Origin: Janthinobacterium sp. J1-1 | GTDB taxonomy: Bacteria > Pseudomonadota > Gammaproteobacteria > Burkholderiales > Burkholderiaceae_D | Length of the DNA stretch: 64,000 nucleotides | Reading direction: 5' to 3' | Assembly (NCBI RefSeq): GCF_030944405.1 | Contig: NZ_CP132339.1 | Coordinates: 1,984,001-2,048,000 of the forward strand | Made by a program: the position numbers and the translations under genes | Notes under the pieces: model-generated | Told to the model about the DNA's origin: nothing | Seen by the model: only the letters and a program-made list of their open reading frames with translations | Databases searched by the model: none | Part shown: positions 44,109-53,547 of the stretch, in pieces | Layout: each line of letters opens with the position of its first letter | How positions within the stretch are numbered: the stretch's first letter is position 1

Positions 44109-44741
44109 ATGAATCCAGTAATCACAACCTTGGCGATGACAGTGGCCGCTTACTTGCTCGGCTCGATCTCGTTCGCCGTGGTGATGAGCAAGGTGTACGG
44201 CATCGCCGATCCGCGCACCTACGGCTCGAAGAATCCGGGCGCGACCAACGTGCTGCGCAGCGGCAACAAGGGCGCCGCCATCATGACCTTGCTGGGCGAC
44301 GGCGCCAAGGGCTGGCTGGCCGTGTTCCTGGCCGACCGTTTTGCGGCGGATTTGGGCGTGGGCGACACCGCCGTGGCGCTGGTCGCCATCGCGGTCTTCC
44401 TGGGCCACCTGTGGCCCGTGTTCTTCCGCTTTGTCGGCGGCAAGGGCGTCGCCACGGCGCTGGGCGTGTTGCTGGGCATTAATCCCTGGCTGGGCCTGGC
44501 AACCCTGGCCACCTGGCTGATCATCGCCTACGCTTTCCGCTACTCCTCGCTGGCGGCGCTGGTGGCGGCCCTGTTCGCGCCGTTCTACTATGGCCTGCTG
44601 TTCGGCGTCGATGCGGTTTTGTTGTCGGTGGTGGTGATGAGCGCGCTGCTGGCCTACCGTCACAGCCAGAATATCGCCAACTTGCTTTCTGGCAAGGAAA
44701 GCAAGATCGGCGCGAAGAAGGACGCGGCAAAGAAAAAGTAA
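44109..44741 (+). CDS. plsY: Glycerol-3-phosphate acyltransferase PlsY
   Basis: A 210-residue polytopic membrane enzyme that uses acyl-phosphate to acylate glycerol-3-phosphate, the first step of phospholipid synthesis. The motifs [42 protein letters not shown] and [22 protein letters not shown] are the three PlsY signatures. Five membrane helices fit. The C-terminal tail is long and Lys-rich ([15 protein letters not shown]). AAGGGAAG precedes the start. It is in line with ybaK and the DsbA-like gene. Confidence 0.94.
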   Translation: MNPVITTLAMTVAAYLLGSISFAVVMSKVYGIADPRTYGSKNPGATNVLRSGNKGAAIMTLLGDGAKGWLAVFLADRFAADLGVGDTAVALVAIAVFLGHLWPVFFRFVGGKGVATALGVLLGINPWLGLATLATWLIIAYAFRYSSLAALVAALFAPFYYGLLFGVDAVLLSVVVMSALLAYRHSQNIANLLSGKESKIGAKKDAAKKK

Positions 44742-44829
44742 ATCCTTGATATTGGCCGGCCCGCACGCATATGGATGGCTTGCGGCGCCGCGCGGTGCGG
44801 CCGCCACCGACTCGCGCAAAGGCTGCCTC

Positions 44830-45498
44830 ATGACCATCACTCCTGCATCGACTCCCACGCCCGTCCGTATCGATTTCGTTTCCGACGTCTCCTGCCCCTG
44901 GTGCGTGATCGGCCTGAAATCGCTGGAGCAGGCGCTGTCCACCCTGCAAGACACGGTGGCCGCCGAAATCCATTTCCAGCCGTTTGAACTGAACGCCAAT
45001 ATGGCGCCCGAAGGCCAGGATATCGGCGAACATATCGCGCAAAAATATGGTTCCACGCCGGAACAGATGGCGCAGTCGCGCGAGGCGATCCGCGCCCGTG
45101 GCGAATCCCTGGGTTTTACCTTTTCGATGGACAAGCGCGGCCGCATCTACAACACCTTCGACGCGCACCGTTTGCTGCACTGGGCCGAACTGGCCGGGCG
45201 TCAGCGAGAATTGAAAATGGCCCTGTTCGACGCCTATTTCACGCAGGGCCAGGACCCGTCCTCGCACGAGGTGCTGGTCAAGGCCGCCGCCGATGCGGGG
45301 CTCGATCCGGACACGGCGCTGGAAATCCTGACCTCGGGAAAATATGCCGACGAAGTGCGCGCGCGTGAACAGTTCTACCAGCAAAACGGCATCAGCTCGG
45401 TGCCGGCCATTATCATCAACGAACGCCACCTGATTTCCGGCGGCCAGCCACCGGAAGTGTTCGAACAGGCTTTGCGCCAGATCATCACGCAAGGCTAA
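44830..45498 (+). CDS. DsbA-family oxidoreductase, FrnE-like
   Basis: A 222-residue thioredoxin-fold protein with the site Cys22-Pro-Trp-Cys25 (FVSDVSCPWCVIGLKSLEQAL), the helical insert region with FNTFDAHRLLHWAELAGRQ, and the cis-proline segment SSVPAIIINERHLISGGQPPE. It is the FrnE/YwbO type of cytosolic DsbA homologue, of which the Deinococcus member protects from oxidative stress. No signal peptide is present. The ATG at 44830 was chosen; a longer frame to 44746 has no homology. It follows plsY by 88 bases. Confidence 0.88.
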   Translation: MTITPASTPTPVRIDFVSDVSCPWCVIGLKSLEQALSTLQDTVAAEIHFQPFELNANMAPEGQDIGEHIAQKYGSTPEQMAQSREAIRARGESLGFTFSMDKRGRIYNTFDAHRLLHWAELAGRQRELKMALFDAYFTQGQDPSSHEVLVKAAADAGLDPDTALEILTSGKYADEVRAREQFYQQNGISSVPAIIINERHLISGGQPPEVFEQALRQIITQG

Positions 45499-45575
45499 GT
45501 TTCCGCTGTGCACCAATGGCGCGCGCCATTCCTTAGTAATTAGGCTACACTCCGGTTTCACAGGAGGATAGCCGA

Positions 45576-45866
45576 ATGCCAACAGCAACCTGGAATGGCG
45601 CCGTCATTGCGCAAGCGAGCAGCGATCAGGTACAGATCGTTGAAAACAATGTGTATTTCCCTCTCTCTGCCGTCAGCCAGGACTACCTGCGCGCCAGCGG
45701 CCACCAGACGACCTGCCCGTGGAAGGGCATCGCCAGCTATTACGACCTTGTCGTCGATGGCCAGGTAAACGAAAACGCCGCCTGGTATTACCCGGAACCC
45801 AAGGCCGAAGCCAGGCAGATCGCCGGCCATGTCGCCTTCTGGCGCGGCGTGGTCGTCGACCGCTGA
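45576..45866 (+). CDS. DUF427 family protein
   Basis: A 96-residue protein matching DUF427: ATWNGAVIAQASSDQVQIVENNVYFP, then TCPWKGIASYYDLVVDGQ and AAWYYPEPKAEARQIAGHVAFWRGV. Members are small single-domain proteins of unknown function, some co-occurring with peroxide or nucleotide enzymes. CAGGAGGATAG precedes the ATG. It is monocistronic or read with the following DUF2157 gene after 33 bases. Confidence 0.88.
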   Translation: MPTATWNGAVIAQASSDQVQIVENNVYFPLSAVSQDYLRASGHQTTCPWKGIASYYDLVVDGQVNENAAWYYPEPKAEARQIAGHVAFWRGVVVDR

Positions 45867-45899
45867 GCCGCATTCTTCCTGTCACTTCGAAAGCAGACG

Positions 45900-46859
45900 A
45901 TGGATCTACGCCTCGCCGTGTATCAACTCGCCTCGAGCAACCGGCTCGACGCCGCGCAAACCCGGCAGTTGCAGGAACTGGCCGGCTTCGAGCGCGAACC
46001 CAAGGGTCTTTCCTGGTGGTTGCCGCGCGGGGTGGCCGTGCTGGGCGCCGCGCTCTTGGGCCTGGGCCTGATCTTCTGGGTCGCCGCCAACTGGGAAGAC
46101 CTGGGCCGCACCGGCCGCTTCGCCCTGATCCAGGCGGTGTTCGTGGCGTCCTGCCTGGGCGCCTTTGTCGCGCCAGCCGCGCGCGCGCCGCTGCTGCTGA
46201 TCGCCATGCTGGCCATCGGCGGCCTGTTCGCCTATTTCGGCCAGACCTACCAGACGGGCGCCGATCCGTGGCAGCTGTTTGCCGTGTGGGCCGCGCTGGC
46301 GCTGCCGCTGTGCCTGGTGGCGCGCAGCGACGTGCTGTGGACGCCGTGGATGCTGGTGCTGGCCACCGGCGTTACGCTGTGGATGCAGGCCCATTCGCGC
46401 CATAGCTGGCTGGTGCGCGCGGAAGATATCGATATCTTGCTGACCGGCTGGGCCGTGCTGCTGCTCGCCTGCGCGCTGGTGTCGCCGCTGCTGGCGCGCT
46501 GGACGGGTACGGGGCCGTGGCCGCTGCGCCTGGGCCTGATGCTGGCGGTCATCATGATTAGCGGTTCAGGCCTGAGCGCGCTGTTCAGCAGTGATATCGC
46601 TACACCGTACTGGGCCGCCCTGGGCGTGCTGGTGGTGGTGGCTGGCGTGCTGCTGACGCGCCAGTTCTTTGACGTGTTCGGCTTGAGTGCTGCAGCGCTC
46701 GGCATCAACACTTTGCTGGTATGCGGCCTGGCCTCGCGCCTGTTTGACAACGGCAACGATGCTATTGGCGGCATGCTGATGCTGGGCTTGTGCGCCGCCA
46801 TCCTGCTGGCGCTGACCGTGCAGGGCATCTTGTGGCGCACGCGCCGGGAGGCGCCATGA
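45900..46859 (+). CDS. DUF2157 membrane protein
   Basis: A 319-residue integral membrane protein of the DUF2157 family. A soluble N-terminal helix pair (LASSNRLDAAQTRQLQELAGF) leads into about nine to ten hydrophobic helices, the first with GVAVLGAALLGLGLIFWVAANWEDLGRTGR, the family hallmark (AANW). The role is unknown. It overlaps the next gene by four bases (ATGA), and the two are commonly found together. Confidence 0.85.
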   Translation: MDLRLAVYQLASSNRLDAAQTRQLQELAGFEREPKGLSWWLPRGVAVLGAALLGLGLIFWVAANWEDLGRTGRFALIQAVFVASCLGAFVAPAARAPLLLIAMLAIGGLFAYFGQTYQTGADPWQLFAVWAALALPLCLVARSDVLWTPWMLVLATGVTLWMQAHSRHSWLVRAEDIDILLTGWAVLLLACALVSPLLARWTGTGPWPLRLGLMLAVIMISGSGLSALFSSDIATPYWAALGVLVVVAGVLLTRQFFDVFGLSAAALGINTLLVCGLASRLFDNGNDAIGGMLMLGLCAAILLALTVQGILWRTRREAP

Positions 46860-48505
46860 GCACCGTGAAAGTGCATCCGCTTGGCGAGCTGATCCGCGAT
46901 GCCGCCCAGGCCGGCGTCTTGCCCGCCAACGTCACCCTGCCGGTGCAGGACGTGCGGCCCTGGCCGGTGGTGCTGATGACGGCGCTGGGCGCCTGGCTGG
47001 CGGCGTTGCCGCTGGTGCTGGCGCTCGGTTTCATGCTGGGCAGTTTCCTGGAAAAAGGCGGCGGCACCTATCTCGTGGCGATCCTCGCGCTGGGCGTGGC
47101 CGTGCTGCTGATACGTCCGCGCGGCGTCTCGCTGTTTGTCGAACAACTGGGCATACCGTGCCTGCTGGTGGGCGGCGGCCTGCTCGGCTATGCCCTGTTT
47201 CGCGACATGGACGACCAGCTGGCCGCGCTGCTGCTCAGCGCCGTCAGCCTGGCGTTTGCCGCCATCCTGCCGCGCGACTGGCTGCGCGTGCTGCTGGGCC
47301 TGGTCGCCTGCGGCCTGCTGGCGCTGGGCAGTGTCGGCAGCCATTACAGCTGGTCCTACGGCAACGATTCGGCTACCTTGTACCTGGCGTGGCTGCTGGC
47401 GCTGGGTGTCTGGCTGGCCGCGCACTGGCTGCAGAAAAACAGCTATGACGATGGCGCCGGCGCACCGGTGGCCGCGTATATCGAATCGGTCTCGACCGGC
47501 TGGGTGCTGGCCATTTTGCTGGGCCTGGCCAGCTGGTCCGGCAAGACCTTTTTGCTGAGCGCCAGCCTGGGCGACGGCCTGGCCAGCGACATGGCCAATG
47601 AGCTGACGAGCCGGCCTGGCGGCAGCTGGTACGCGCAGCTGCTGCCGTTCCTGTCGGTGGCCTTGGCCGTGGCGGGCGCCGCCTGGATGCTGCGCCGCTG
47701 GCCGTCGCTGCGCCAGCTGCCGGCCGCCGGCGTGGCGCTGGTGCTGACGGTATTGGCGTGGTTCTTGCCGGGGCTGGGCCCGGTGCTGCTGGTCCTGGCG
47801 TTCTGCGTCAGCAGCGCGCGCCTGCGTGTGGCGGTGGCGGCCGGCGTGGTCGCCGCCTGGATTATCGGCAGTTTCTATTATCTGCTGGCCTGGCCGCTGG
47901 CCAGCAAGGCGCTGCTGCTGGCCGCGGCCGGCCTGGCGCTGGGGGGCTTGTCGTGGCTGGCGGCGCGCGGCGCCATCCTGCCCGTGGGCGACAGCGATGC
48001 CGCACCGGCCAGGCCGGGTCGCCCGGCGCAGCTGGGCGTGCTGGCGGGCCTGCTGCTGGTGTTGCTGGTGGCGAACGGCGCCATCTGGCAAAAAGAACAG
48101 CTGATCGCCAAGGGGCAGCCGGTATTTCTTGCGCTGGAACCGGTCGACCCCCGCTCGCTGATGCAGGGCGACTTCATGACCCTCAATTTCCTCAGCTTGA
48201 GCGCCTTTGACGGCATGGCGACCGGCGAGCGTTCCAGCGCACGGCCCCATGTGGTGTTGACGCGCGATGAGCGCGGCGTGGCCACCGTGAAAGGCCTGCA
48301 CGACGGCAAGCCCCTGGCGCCCGGTGAATTCCTGATGGAGCTGACGCCGAAAGACGGCCGCTGGGCGCTGGTCACCGACGCCTGGTTCTTCAAGGAAGGC
48401 GAGGGCGCGCGCTGGGAGAAGGCGCGCTTCGGCGAGTTCCGCGTGATGCCCGACGGTCGTGCCTTGCTGGTCGGCATGCGCGGCGAAAACCTGGCGCCCT
48501 TGTAG
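46856..48505 (+). CDS. DUF4401-GDYXXLXY fusion membrane protein
   Basis: A 549-residue protein that joins two families usually encoded separately. Residues ~1-370 form a DUF4401 membrane domain with about ten helices. Residues ~400-549 are a GDYXXLXY domain, with the signature in DPRSLMQGDFMTLNF (here GDF-MTLNF, a conservative variant) and the closing RFGEFRVMPDGRALLVGMRGENLAPL. The GDYXXLXY part is expected on the outer face after one more helix. The pair with DUF2157 is likely one complex of unknown task. The ATG at 46856 overlaps the DUF2157 stop. Confidence 0.85.
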   Translation: MSTVKVHPLGELIRDAAQAGVLPANVTLPVQDVRPWPVVLMTALGAWLAALPLVLALGFMLGSFLEKGGGTYLVAILALGVAVLLIRPRGVSLFVEQLGIPCLLVGGGLLGYALFRDMDDQLAALLLSAVSLAFAAILPRDWLRVLLGLVACGLLALGSVGSHYSWSYGNDSATLYLAWLLALGVWLAAHWLQKNSYDDGAGAPVAAYIESVSTGWVLAILLGLASWSGKTFLLSASLGDGLASDMANELTSRPGGSWYAQLLPFLSVALAVAGAAWMLRRWPSLRQLPAAGVALVLTVLAWFLPGLGPVLLVLAFCVSSARLRVAVAAGVVAAWIIGSFYYLLAWPLASKALLLAAAGLALGGLSWLAARGAILPVGDSDAAPARPGRPAQLGVLAGLLLVLLVANGAIWQKEQLIAKGQPVFLALEPVDPRSLMQGDFMTLNFLSLSAFDGMATGERSSARPHVVLTRDERGVATVKGLHDGKPLAPGEFLMELTPKDGRWALVTDAWFFKEGEGARWEKARFGEFRVMPDGRALLVGMRGENLAPL

Positions 48506-48549
48506 CAAAAAGCGTAGGGCGTGGCGCGGCCGTACTGTAAAATTGCCGG

Positions 48550-49797
48550 ATGGATAATATTACACATTCGGTGATCGGCCTGGGCGTAGGCGAGCTGCTG
48601 CACCGCAGCTTGCCGCCCGAGCAGCAGGAAGCTCCCCAGCGCACGCGGCGCGCCCTGTTTCTGTTCTCTGCCTGGTTCGCCAGCAATGCGCCGGACCTGG
48701 ACCTGTTCCTGACCCGGCTGATGCCGCGCCCCTTCGGCTACATGTTGCAGCACCGCGGCCATACCCACACTTTATTGCTGGCGATACCTCAGGCCTTGCT
48801 GGTGCTGGCTTTGCTGTGGCTGCTGTGGCCCGGCGCGCGCCGGCTGCTGAAAACCAGCCAGCCTGCGCGCATCGGCCTGGCGCTGTGCCTGCTGCTGGGC
48901 TTAGCCTTGCACATGGGCATGGATTTCCTCAATTCCTACGGCCTGCATCCGTTTTATCCGTTCGACAACCGCTGGCTGTTCGGCGACATGGTATTTATCG
49001 TCGAACCCATGTTCTGGGTGCTGCTGGGCGTGCCCGTGATCATGGCGCTGCGCACCCGGCTGCTGAAAGGCGTGCTGCTGGCCGGGCTGGCGGCGGCCCT
49101 GTGTTTCTTTGCCTATAAAAATTATCTGGCGCCGCTGGCGCTCGGCGTGCTGCTGGCGCTCGCTGCCTTGATGGCCGTGCGCCAGCACCGCACCGGCGTG
49201 CGCGGACGCGGCGCTTTATTGCTGGGCTTTGCGCTGTCGGCCACCTTTATCGGCATGCAGGGTACGGCCTCCGCGCTGGGTCGCGCCAGGGTCGAGGCGG
49301 CCTTGCAGCGGATCGATCCCGGCACGCGCGTGTGGGACGTGGCGATGACGGCGTTTCCCAGCCATCCGCTGTGCTGGACTTATGTCTCGCTCGACAGCAA
49401 GACCGATGCCTATACCCTGCGCCGCGGCACCATGAGCTTGCTGCCGGCCAGCCTGGCGCCGGCCGCCTGTCCGGCAGGCCTGGCGGAACCCGGCGATGGC
49501 GGCGGCCAGCTGGCGCCCGGCATCGCCGTCTCGGCGCAGGCCACCGGCAGCCTGGCGGCCCTGCGTGCGCTGCAATCGACCAATTGCCACGCCGACGCCT
49601 GGTTGCGCTTTGGCCGCATGCCCAAACTGAGCGGGAGCAGCCTGACCGATGTGCGCTTCAACCCGGACATGCAGGACAATTTCACCACGGTGCAGCTGGA
49701 ACAATTCAGCGGCAAGCCTTGTCCACGCTATGTGCCGGGCTGGGAACGGCCGCGCGCGGACATGCTGGGACTGCCGCCCGCCGGTTCGCAACATTAG
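48550..49797 (+). CDS. Metal-dependent membrane hydrolase, YdjM/DUF457 family
   Basis: A 415-residue protein with an N-terminal YdjM-like domain: MDNITHSVIGLGVGELLHR, SNAPDLDLFLT, LQHRGHTHTLL and MGMDFLNSYGLHPFYPFDNRW give the ordered His and Asp residues of the family (DUF457/LexA-binding inner membrane metal hydrolase). About six membrane helices are in the first half; the second half (about 240-415) is a soluble domain with two Cys pairs and no known match. The reaction is unknown. It is followed after nine bases by the KefB-like gene. Confidence 0.83.
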   Translation: MDNITHSVIGLGVGELLHRSLPPEQQEAPQRTRRALFLFSAWFASNAPDLDLFLTRLMPRPFGYMLQHRGHTHTLLLAIPQALLVLALLWLLWPGARRLLKTSQPARIGLALCLLLGLALHMGMDFLNSYGLHPFYPFDNRWLFGDMVFIVEPMFWVLLGVPVIMALRTRLLKGVLLAGLAAALCFFAYKNYLAPLALGVLLALAALMAVRQHRTGVRGRGALLLGFALSATFIGMQGTASALGRARVEAALQRIDPGTRVWDVAMTAFPSHPLCWTYVSLDSKTDAYTLRRGTMSLLPASLAPAACPAGLAEPGDGGGQLAPGIAVSAQATGSLAALRALQSTNCHADAWLRFGRMPKLSGSSLTDVRFNPDMQDNFTTVQLEQFSGKPCPRYVPGWERPRADMLGLPPAGSQH

Positions 49798-49806
49798 GAG
49801 GCTATC

Positions 49807-51564
49807 GTGGAAGAGCAGCACGCCCTGCCGTATTTGCGCGAAACGCTGCTGTTTCTCGCCCTGGCCGGCATCTTTATTCCGCTCTTGCAGCGCCTGAAAG
49901 TGAACCAGGTGCTGGGCTTTCTTGCCGTCGGCGCGCTGTTCGGGCCTTTCGGTTTCGGCCTGTGGGCCGGCGACTTCGCCTGGCTCACCTATTTCTCGTT
50001 TGTGCGCGCCGAGCAGGTCAGCGGCCTGGCCGAGCTGGGCGTGATGTTTTTGATGTTCATGATCGGGCTGGAACTGTCCACCGAACGCCTGTGGGCGCTG
50101 CGGCGCTGGGTGTTCGGCGCTGGCGTGGGCCAGGTGGCTGTCAGCGCCTGCCTGGTCGGCGCGGTGGCGTATTACTGCGGCCTGTCGCTGGAAGCGGCCA
50201 TCGTGCTGGGACTGGTGCTGTCGCTGTCGTCGACCGCCGTCGTGATGCAGTTGTTGAACGAGCAGCGCTCGCTGCAAACGCCCGCCGGCCAGGCCGGTTT
50301 TTCCATCCTGATGTTCCAGGACCTGATGGTGGTGCCGCTGTTTATCCTGATCGATGTGTTCGCCAGCGGACATAGCGATGACCTGGCCTATCTGCTCGGC
50401 TTTGCGGCCCTGAAATCGGCCGGCGCCATCCTGCTGATCTATCTGCTGGGGCGCCGCGTGATCCGCCCGCTGTTCCAGTTTTTTGTCGGCAAGCGCCAGC
50501 CCGATGTCTTCATGGCCCTGACACTGCTCAGTACTCTCGGTATCGCCGGGCTGACCTACCTGGCCGGCCTGTCGATGGCGCTGGGCGCCTTGCTGGCCGG
50601 GCTGCTGCTGGCGGAAACGGAATTTCGCCATGAAGTGGAAGTGATCATCGAACCGTTCAAGGGGCTGTTGATGGGCCTGTTCTTCATGTCGGTCGGCATG
50701 CAGATCGACGTGCGCGAAATCATCCGCTCGCCGGTCTGGATCCCGCTCGCGGTATTAAGCCTGTTTGCCGTCAAGACCCTGGTGACCGGTGTGATTTTCC
50801 GCCTCGGCGGCTTTCCCTGGGGCCGCGCGGTGGCGTCGGGCGTGCTGCTGGGGCAGGGTGGCGAATTCGCCTTTATCGTGGTCGCCTATGCGCTCGGCAC
50901 CAGACTGATCGCGCCCGACGTGGCGCAGTTCGTGATGCTGGTGGTGGGCCTGAGCCTGTTCGCCACGCCGGCGCTGGCGAAAGCGGCGCGCGGCCTGGGC
51001 GGCTGGTGGGACCAGCGCCACCATCACCAGCTGGCCGACCTGGCGACCGGCACCGAAGCCCCGGCGAGCACCGTCATCATCGCCGGTTTCGGCAGGGTGG
51101 GCCAGCTGCTGGCCAAGGTATTGACGGAACAGGACATCAGCTACGTGGCGATCGAGAACGATGCGCGCCTGGTGACCGCCCTGCATCCGCGCGGCTTTCC
51201 CGTGTATTTTGGCGACGCCTCGCGCGCCGAGTTGCTGCAGAAAGTCCATGCCGACCGGGCCAGCGCAGTGGTGCTGACGATGGATCATCCGGCCTCGGTG
51301 CTGCATGCGGTGCGCTCGATACGGCGCGCCTATCCGCAGCTGCCCGTGCATGCGCGCGCCCGCGACGAAGCCCATGCGCTGGCGCTGGTGCAGGCCGGCG
51401 CCACCCTGGTCGTGCCCGAGGCGCTGGAAGCGGCGCTGCAGCTGGCGGCCACCGTGCTGCAGACGGCCGGCGTGTCCGAAGCGCGCGCGGTGGACATCGT
51501 GCAGGCCGAACGGGAACGGCGCAACGCCGTGCTGCTGGCGCAGCAGCCCCCTGAACCCTTCTAG
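49807..51564 (+). CDS. Monovalent cation:proton antiporter, KefB-like
   Basis: A 585-residue CPA2-family antiporter. About twelve hydrophobic helices span ~10-380 (with LGVMFLMFMIGLELS and GFSILMFQDLMVVPLF, the family aspartate motif), followed by a cytosolic TrkA-N/RCK nucleotide-binding domain near residue 419 (TVIIAGFGRVGQLLAKVL). It exchanges K+ or Na+ for protons, in Kef systems gated by glutathione adducts. The start is a GTG after TAGGAGG. No ancillary KefG/F gene is adjacent. Confidence 0.9.
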   Translation: MEEQHALPYLRETLLFLALAGIFIPLLQRLKVNQVLGFLAVGALFGPFGFGLWAGDFAWLTYFSFVRAEQVSGLAELGVMFLMFMIGLELSTERLWALRRWVFGAGVGQVAVSACLVGAVAYYCGLSLEAAIVLGLVLSLSSTAVVMQLLNEQRSLQTPAGQAGFSILMFQDLMVVPLFILIDVFASGHSDDLAYLLGFAALKSAGAILLIYLLGRRVIRPLFQFFVGKRQPDVFMALTLLSTLGIAGLTYLAGLSMALGALLAGLLLAETEFRHEVEVIIEPFKGLLMGLFFMSVGMQIDVREIIRSPVWIPLAVLSLFAVKTLVTGVIFRLGGFPWGRAVASGVLLGQGGEFAFIVVAYALGTRLIAPDVAQFVMLVVGLSLFATPALAKAARGLGGWWDQRHHHQLADLATGTEAPASTVIIAGFGRVGQLLAKVLTEQDISYVAIENDARLVTALHPRGFPVYFGDASRAELLQKVHADRASAVVLTMDHPASVLHAVRSIRRAYPQLPVHARARDEAHALALVQAGATLVVPEALEAALQLAATVLQTAGVSEARAVDIVQAERERRNAVLLAQQPPEPF

Positions 51565-51624
51565 CGTGTCGCCATCCAGGCCAAATTATCTATACAATAA
51601 TTGGCATATGAACACATCACCAGC

Positions 51625-52506
51625 ATGAAAGCCGCCCCCCTGACACCACAGCAGCGCTCCGCGCAGGAAGCGCAAAAACGATACGGCAAGCCCGAGGCGG
51701 GCTGGCGCGCGCGCATGTACGGCGTCATTTTTGAGGCGGAAACGCGGGCCGGGCGCGCGTTCGACCTGGTGCTGATCGCCGCCATCCTGATCAGCGTGAC
51801 GGTGGTGGTGCTCAGCAGCGTCGCCTCGGTGGCGGCCCGTCATGGCCCACTGTTGCTGGGGCTGGAATGGTTTTTCACTTTCCTGTTTACCGCCGAATAC
51901 CTGGCCAGGCTGTCGTGCCTGCAGCATCCCGTGCGCTACGCGCGCAGTTTTTTTGGCATTATCGACCTGCTGGCCATCGTGCCGACCTATATCGGCCTGC
52001 TGCTGCCGGGCGCCCATGTGCTGATCGATGTGCGTATCCTGCGCCTGCTGCGCATGTTCCGCATCCTGAAGCTGACGTCGTATGTGCACGAATACACGAT
52101 GCTGGGCCGGGCCCTGCTGGCCAGCCGGCGCAAGATCCTGATTTTTTTGTCGGTCGTGATGATGATCGTGTTTTTGCTGGGCACCGTGATGTATGTGGTG
52201 GAAGGACCGCAAAACGGTTTCAGCAGCATTCCCACCTCGATCTACTGGGCCATCAGCACCATGACCACGGTGGGCTTTGGCGATATCACGCCGAAGACCG
52301 ATATCGGACGTACCATCGCCTCGCTGATGATGCTGCTGGGCTGGGGCATCCTGGCCGTCCCGACCGGCATCATCAGCGCGGAAATGACGGTGCAGCGCGG
52401 TGGCCGCCAGCAGGAAGGCCGCCGTTGTCCTGGCTGCGGCGAGCGCGATATCGATGACGACGCCAATTTCTGCAAGCACTGCGGCGATTCCCTGCCGACG
52501 CCATGA
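51625..52506 (+). CDS. Voltage-gated potassium channel with zinc ribbon
   Basis: A 293-residue six-helix channel of the Kv-like family. The S4 segment VRILRLLRMFRILKLT carries regularly spaced Arg, and the pore has STMTTVGFGD, the TVGFG potassium filter. The C-terminal tail holds a zinc ribbon, Cys268-xx-Cys271 and Cys283-xx-Cys286 (CPGCG and CKHCG), as in many bacterial ion transporters of this group. It likely sets membrane potential. An earlier TTG (51601) is in frame; the ATG at 51625 is preferred although a clear ribosome site is lacking for both. It lies beside the KefB-like gene. Confidence 0.9.
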   Translation: MKAAPLTPQQRSAQEAQKRYGKPEAGWRARMYGVIFEAETRAGRAFDLVLIAAILISVTVVVLSSVASVAARHGPLLLGLEWFFTFLFTAEYLARLSCLQHPVRYARSFFGIIDLLAIVPTYIGLLLPGAHVLIDVRILRLLRMFRILKLTSYVHEYTMLGRALLASRRKILIFLSVVMMIVFLLGTVMYVVEGPQNGFSSIPTSIYWAISTMTTVGFGDITPKTDIGRTIASLMMLLGWGILAVPTGIISAEMTVQRGGRQQEGRRCPGCGERDIDDDANFCKHCGDSLPTP

Positions 52507-52542
52507 CCGACGCCGCACCAACATAACAATAAAGAGGCTCCC

Positions 52543-53523
52543 ATGATTCCAGTACGCCTGATCGCGACAGGCAAGGCCGTGCCGTCGCATAGTGTGACGT
52601 CCGACAGCCTGGACCGAAAACTCGGCCATCCGCCCGGCTACACCCTGCAAAAAAGCGGCGTGCTGTCGCGCTTCGTGGCCGCGCCCGACGAGTCGCAAAG
52701 CCAGCTGGGCGCGGCCGCCCTGCTCGACGCCTTGAAGAACGCCGGCCTGCAGCCGTCCGACGTCGATCTCTTGATCGGCGCCTGCGGCGTTCCCGAGCAG
52801 GCCTTGCCGAACACGGCCTGTTTTATCGCCCTGCACGCGGGCCTGCCGCCGGGCACGCCCGCCTTCGACATCAACGCCAGCTGCCTCAGTTTCATGGCCG
52901 CCCTGCGCGTGGCCGCGTCCATGCTGGCCGATGGTGCCTACCGGCGCATCGCCATCGTCTCGTCGGACCTCGCCTCGCGCGGGGTCGACTGGAGCGAACC
53001 GGAGGCGTCGATGATCTTTGGCGACGGCGCCGCCGCCGTGATTGTCGAACGCGGCGACGGCAGCGCCGGCATCGTCGCTTACAAGATGGGCACGTATCCG
53101 GAAGGGCGGCGCTACTGCGAAATCCGCGGCGGCGGCACCGAGCGCAACCCGCGCAATGGCAGCGAGCCAGGGGACTATCTGTTCCATATGGACGGCAAGG
53201 CCGTGTTCCGCCTGGCCGTCAAGGTGATGCCGGCTTTTCTCGATCAGCTGATGGCTGAATCCGGTGCCGGCCTCGATCGCATCGACGTGGTGGTGCCGCA
53301 CCAGGCCAGCCCGCTGGGGCTCGCACATGCCGCGCGCATCCTCGACGTGCCCGATGCTAAAATCATCAAGATCTTCGAGACCCATGGCAACCAGGTGGCG
53401 GCCTCGCTGCCCACCGCGCTGCACGAGGCCGTGATGACGGGCCGTGCCGTGCCGGGCCAGCGCCTGCTGATGATGGGCACGGCGGCCGGACTGACCATCG
53501 GCGGCATGATTATCGATTTATGA
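52543..53523 (+). CDS. FabH/OleA-like beta-ketoacyl synthase III
   Basis: A 326-residue thiolase-fold enzyme. The catalytic triad is Cys114 (DINASCLSF), His253 (VPHQAS) and Asn283 (HGNQVAAS), as in FabH and OleA. It would condense an acyl-CoA or acyl-ACP with a second acyl or malonyl unit in the cytosol. OleA-type enzymes have a glutamate near PxTAC; by eye the matching residue here is Leu88, so head-to-head OleA chemistry is not proven. It is the first gene of an operon with an SDR, an MBL hydrolase and an adenylating enzyme. AAAGAGGCTCCC precedes the ATG. Confidence 0.85.
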   Translation: MIPVRLIATGKAVPSHSVTSDSLDRKLGHPPGYTLQKSGVLSRFVAAPDESQSQLGAAALLDALKNAGLQPSDVDLLIGACGVPEQALPNTACFIALHAGLPPGTPAFDINASCLSFMAALRVAASMLADGAYRRIAIVSSDLASRGVDWSEPEASMIFGDGAAAVIVERGDGSAGIVAYKMGTYPEGRRYCEIRGGGTERNPRNGSEPGDYLFHMDGKAVFRLAVKVMPAFLDQLMAESGAGLDRIDVVVPHQASPLGLAHAARILDVPDAKIIKIFETHGNQVAASLPTALHEAVMTGRAVPGQRLLMMGTAAGLTIGGMIIDL

Positions 53524-53547
53524 TTATCGATCTATGAGGATGGTGTG

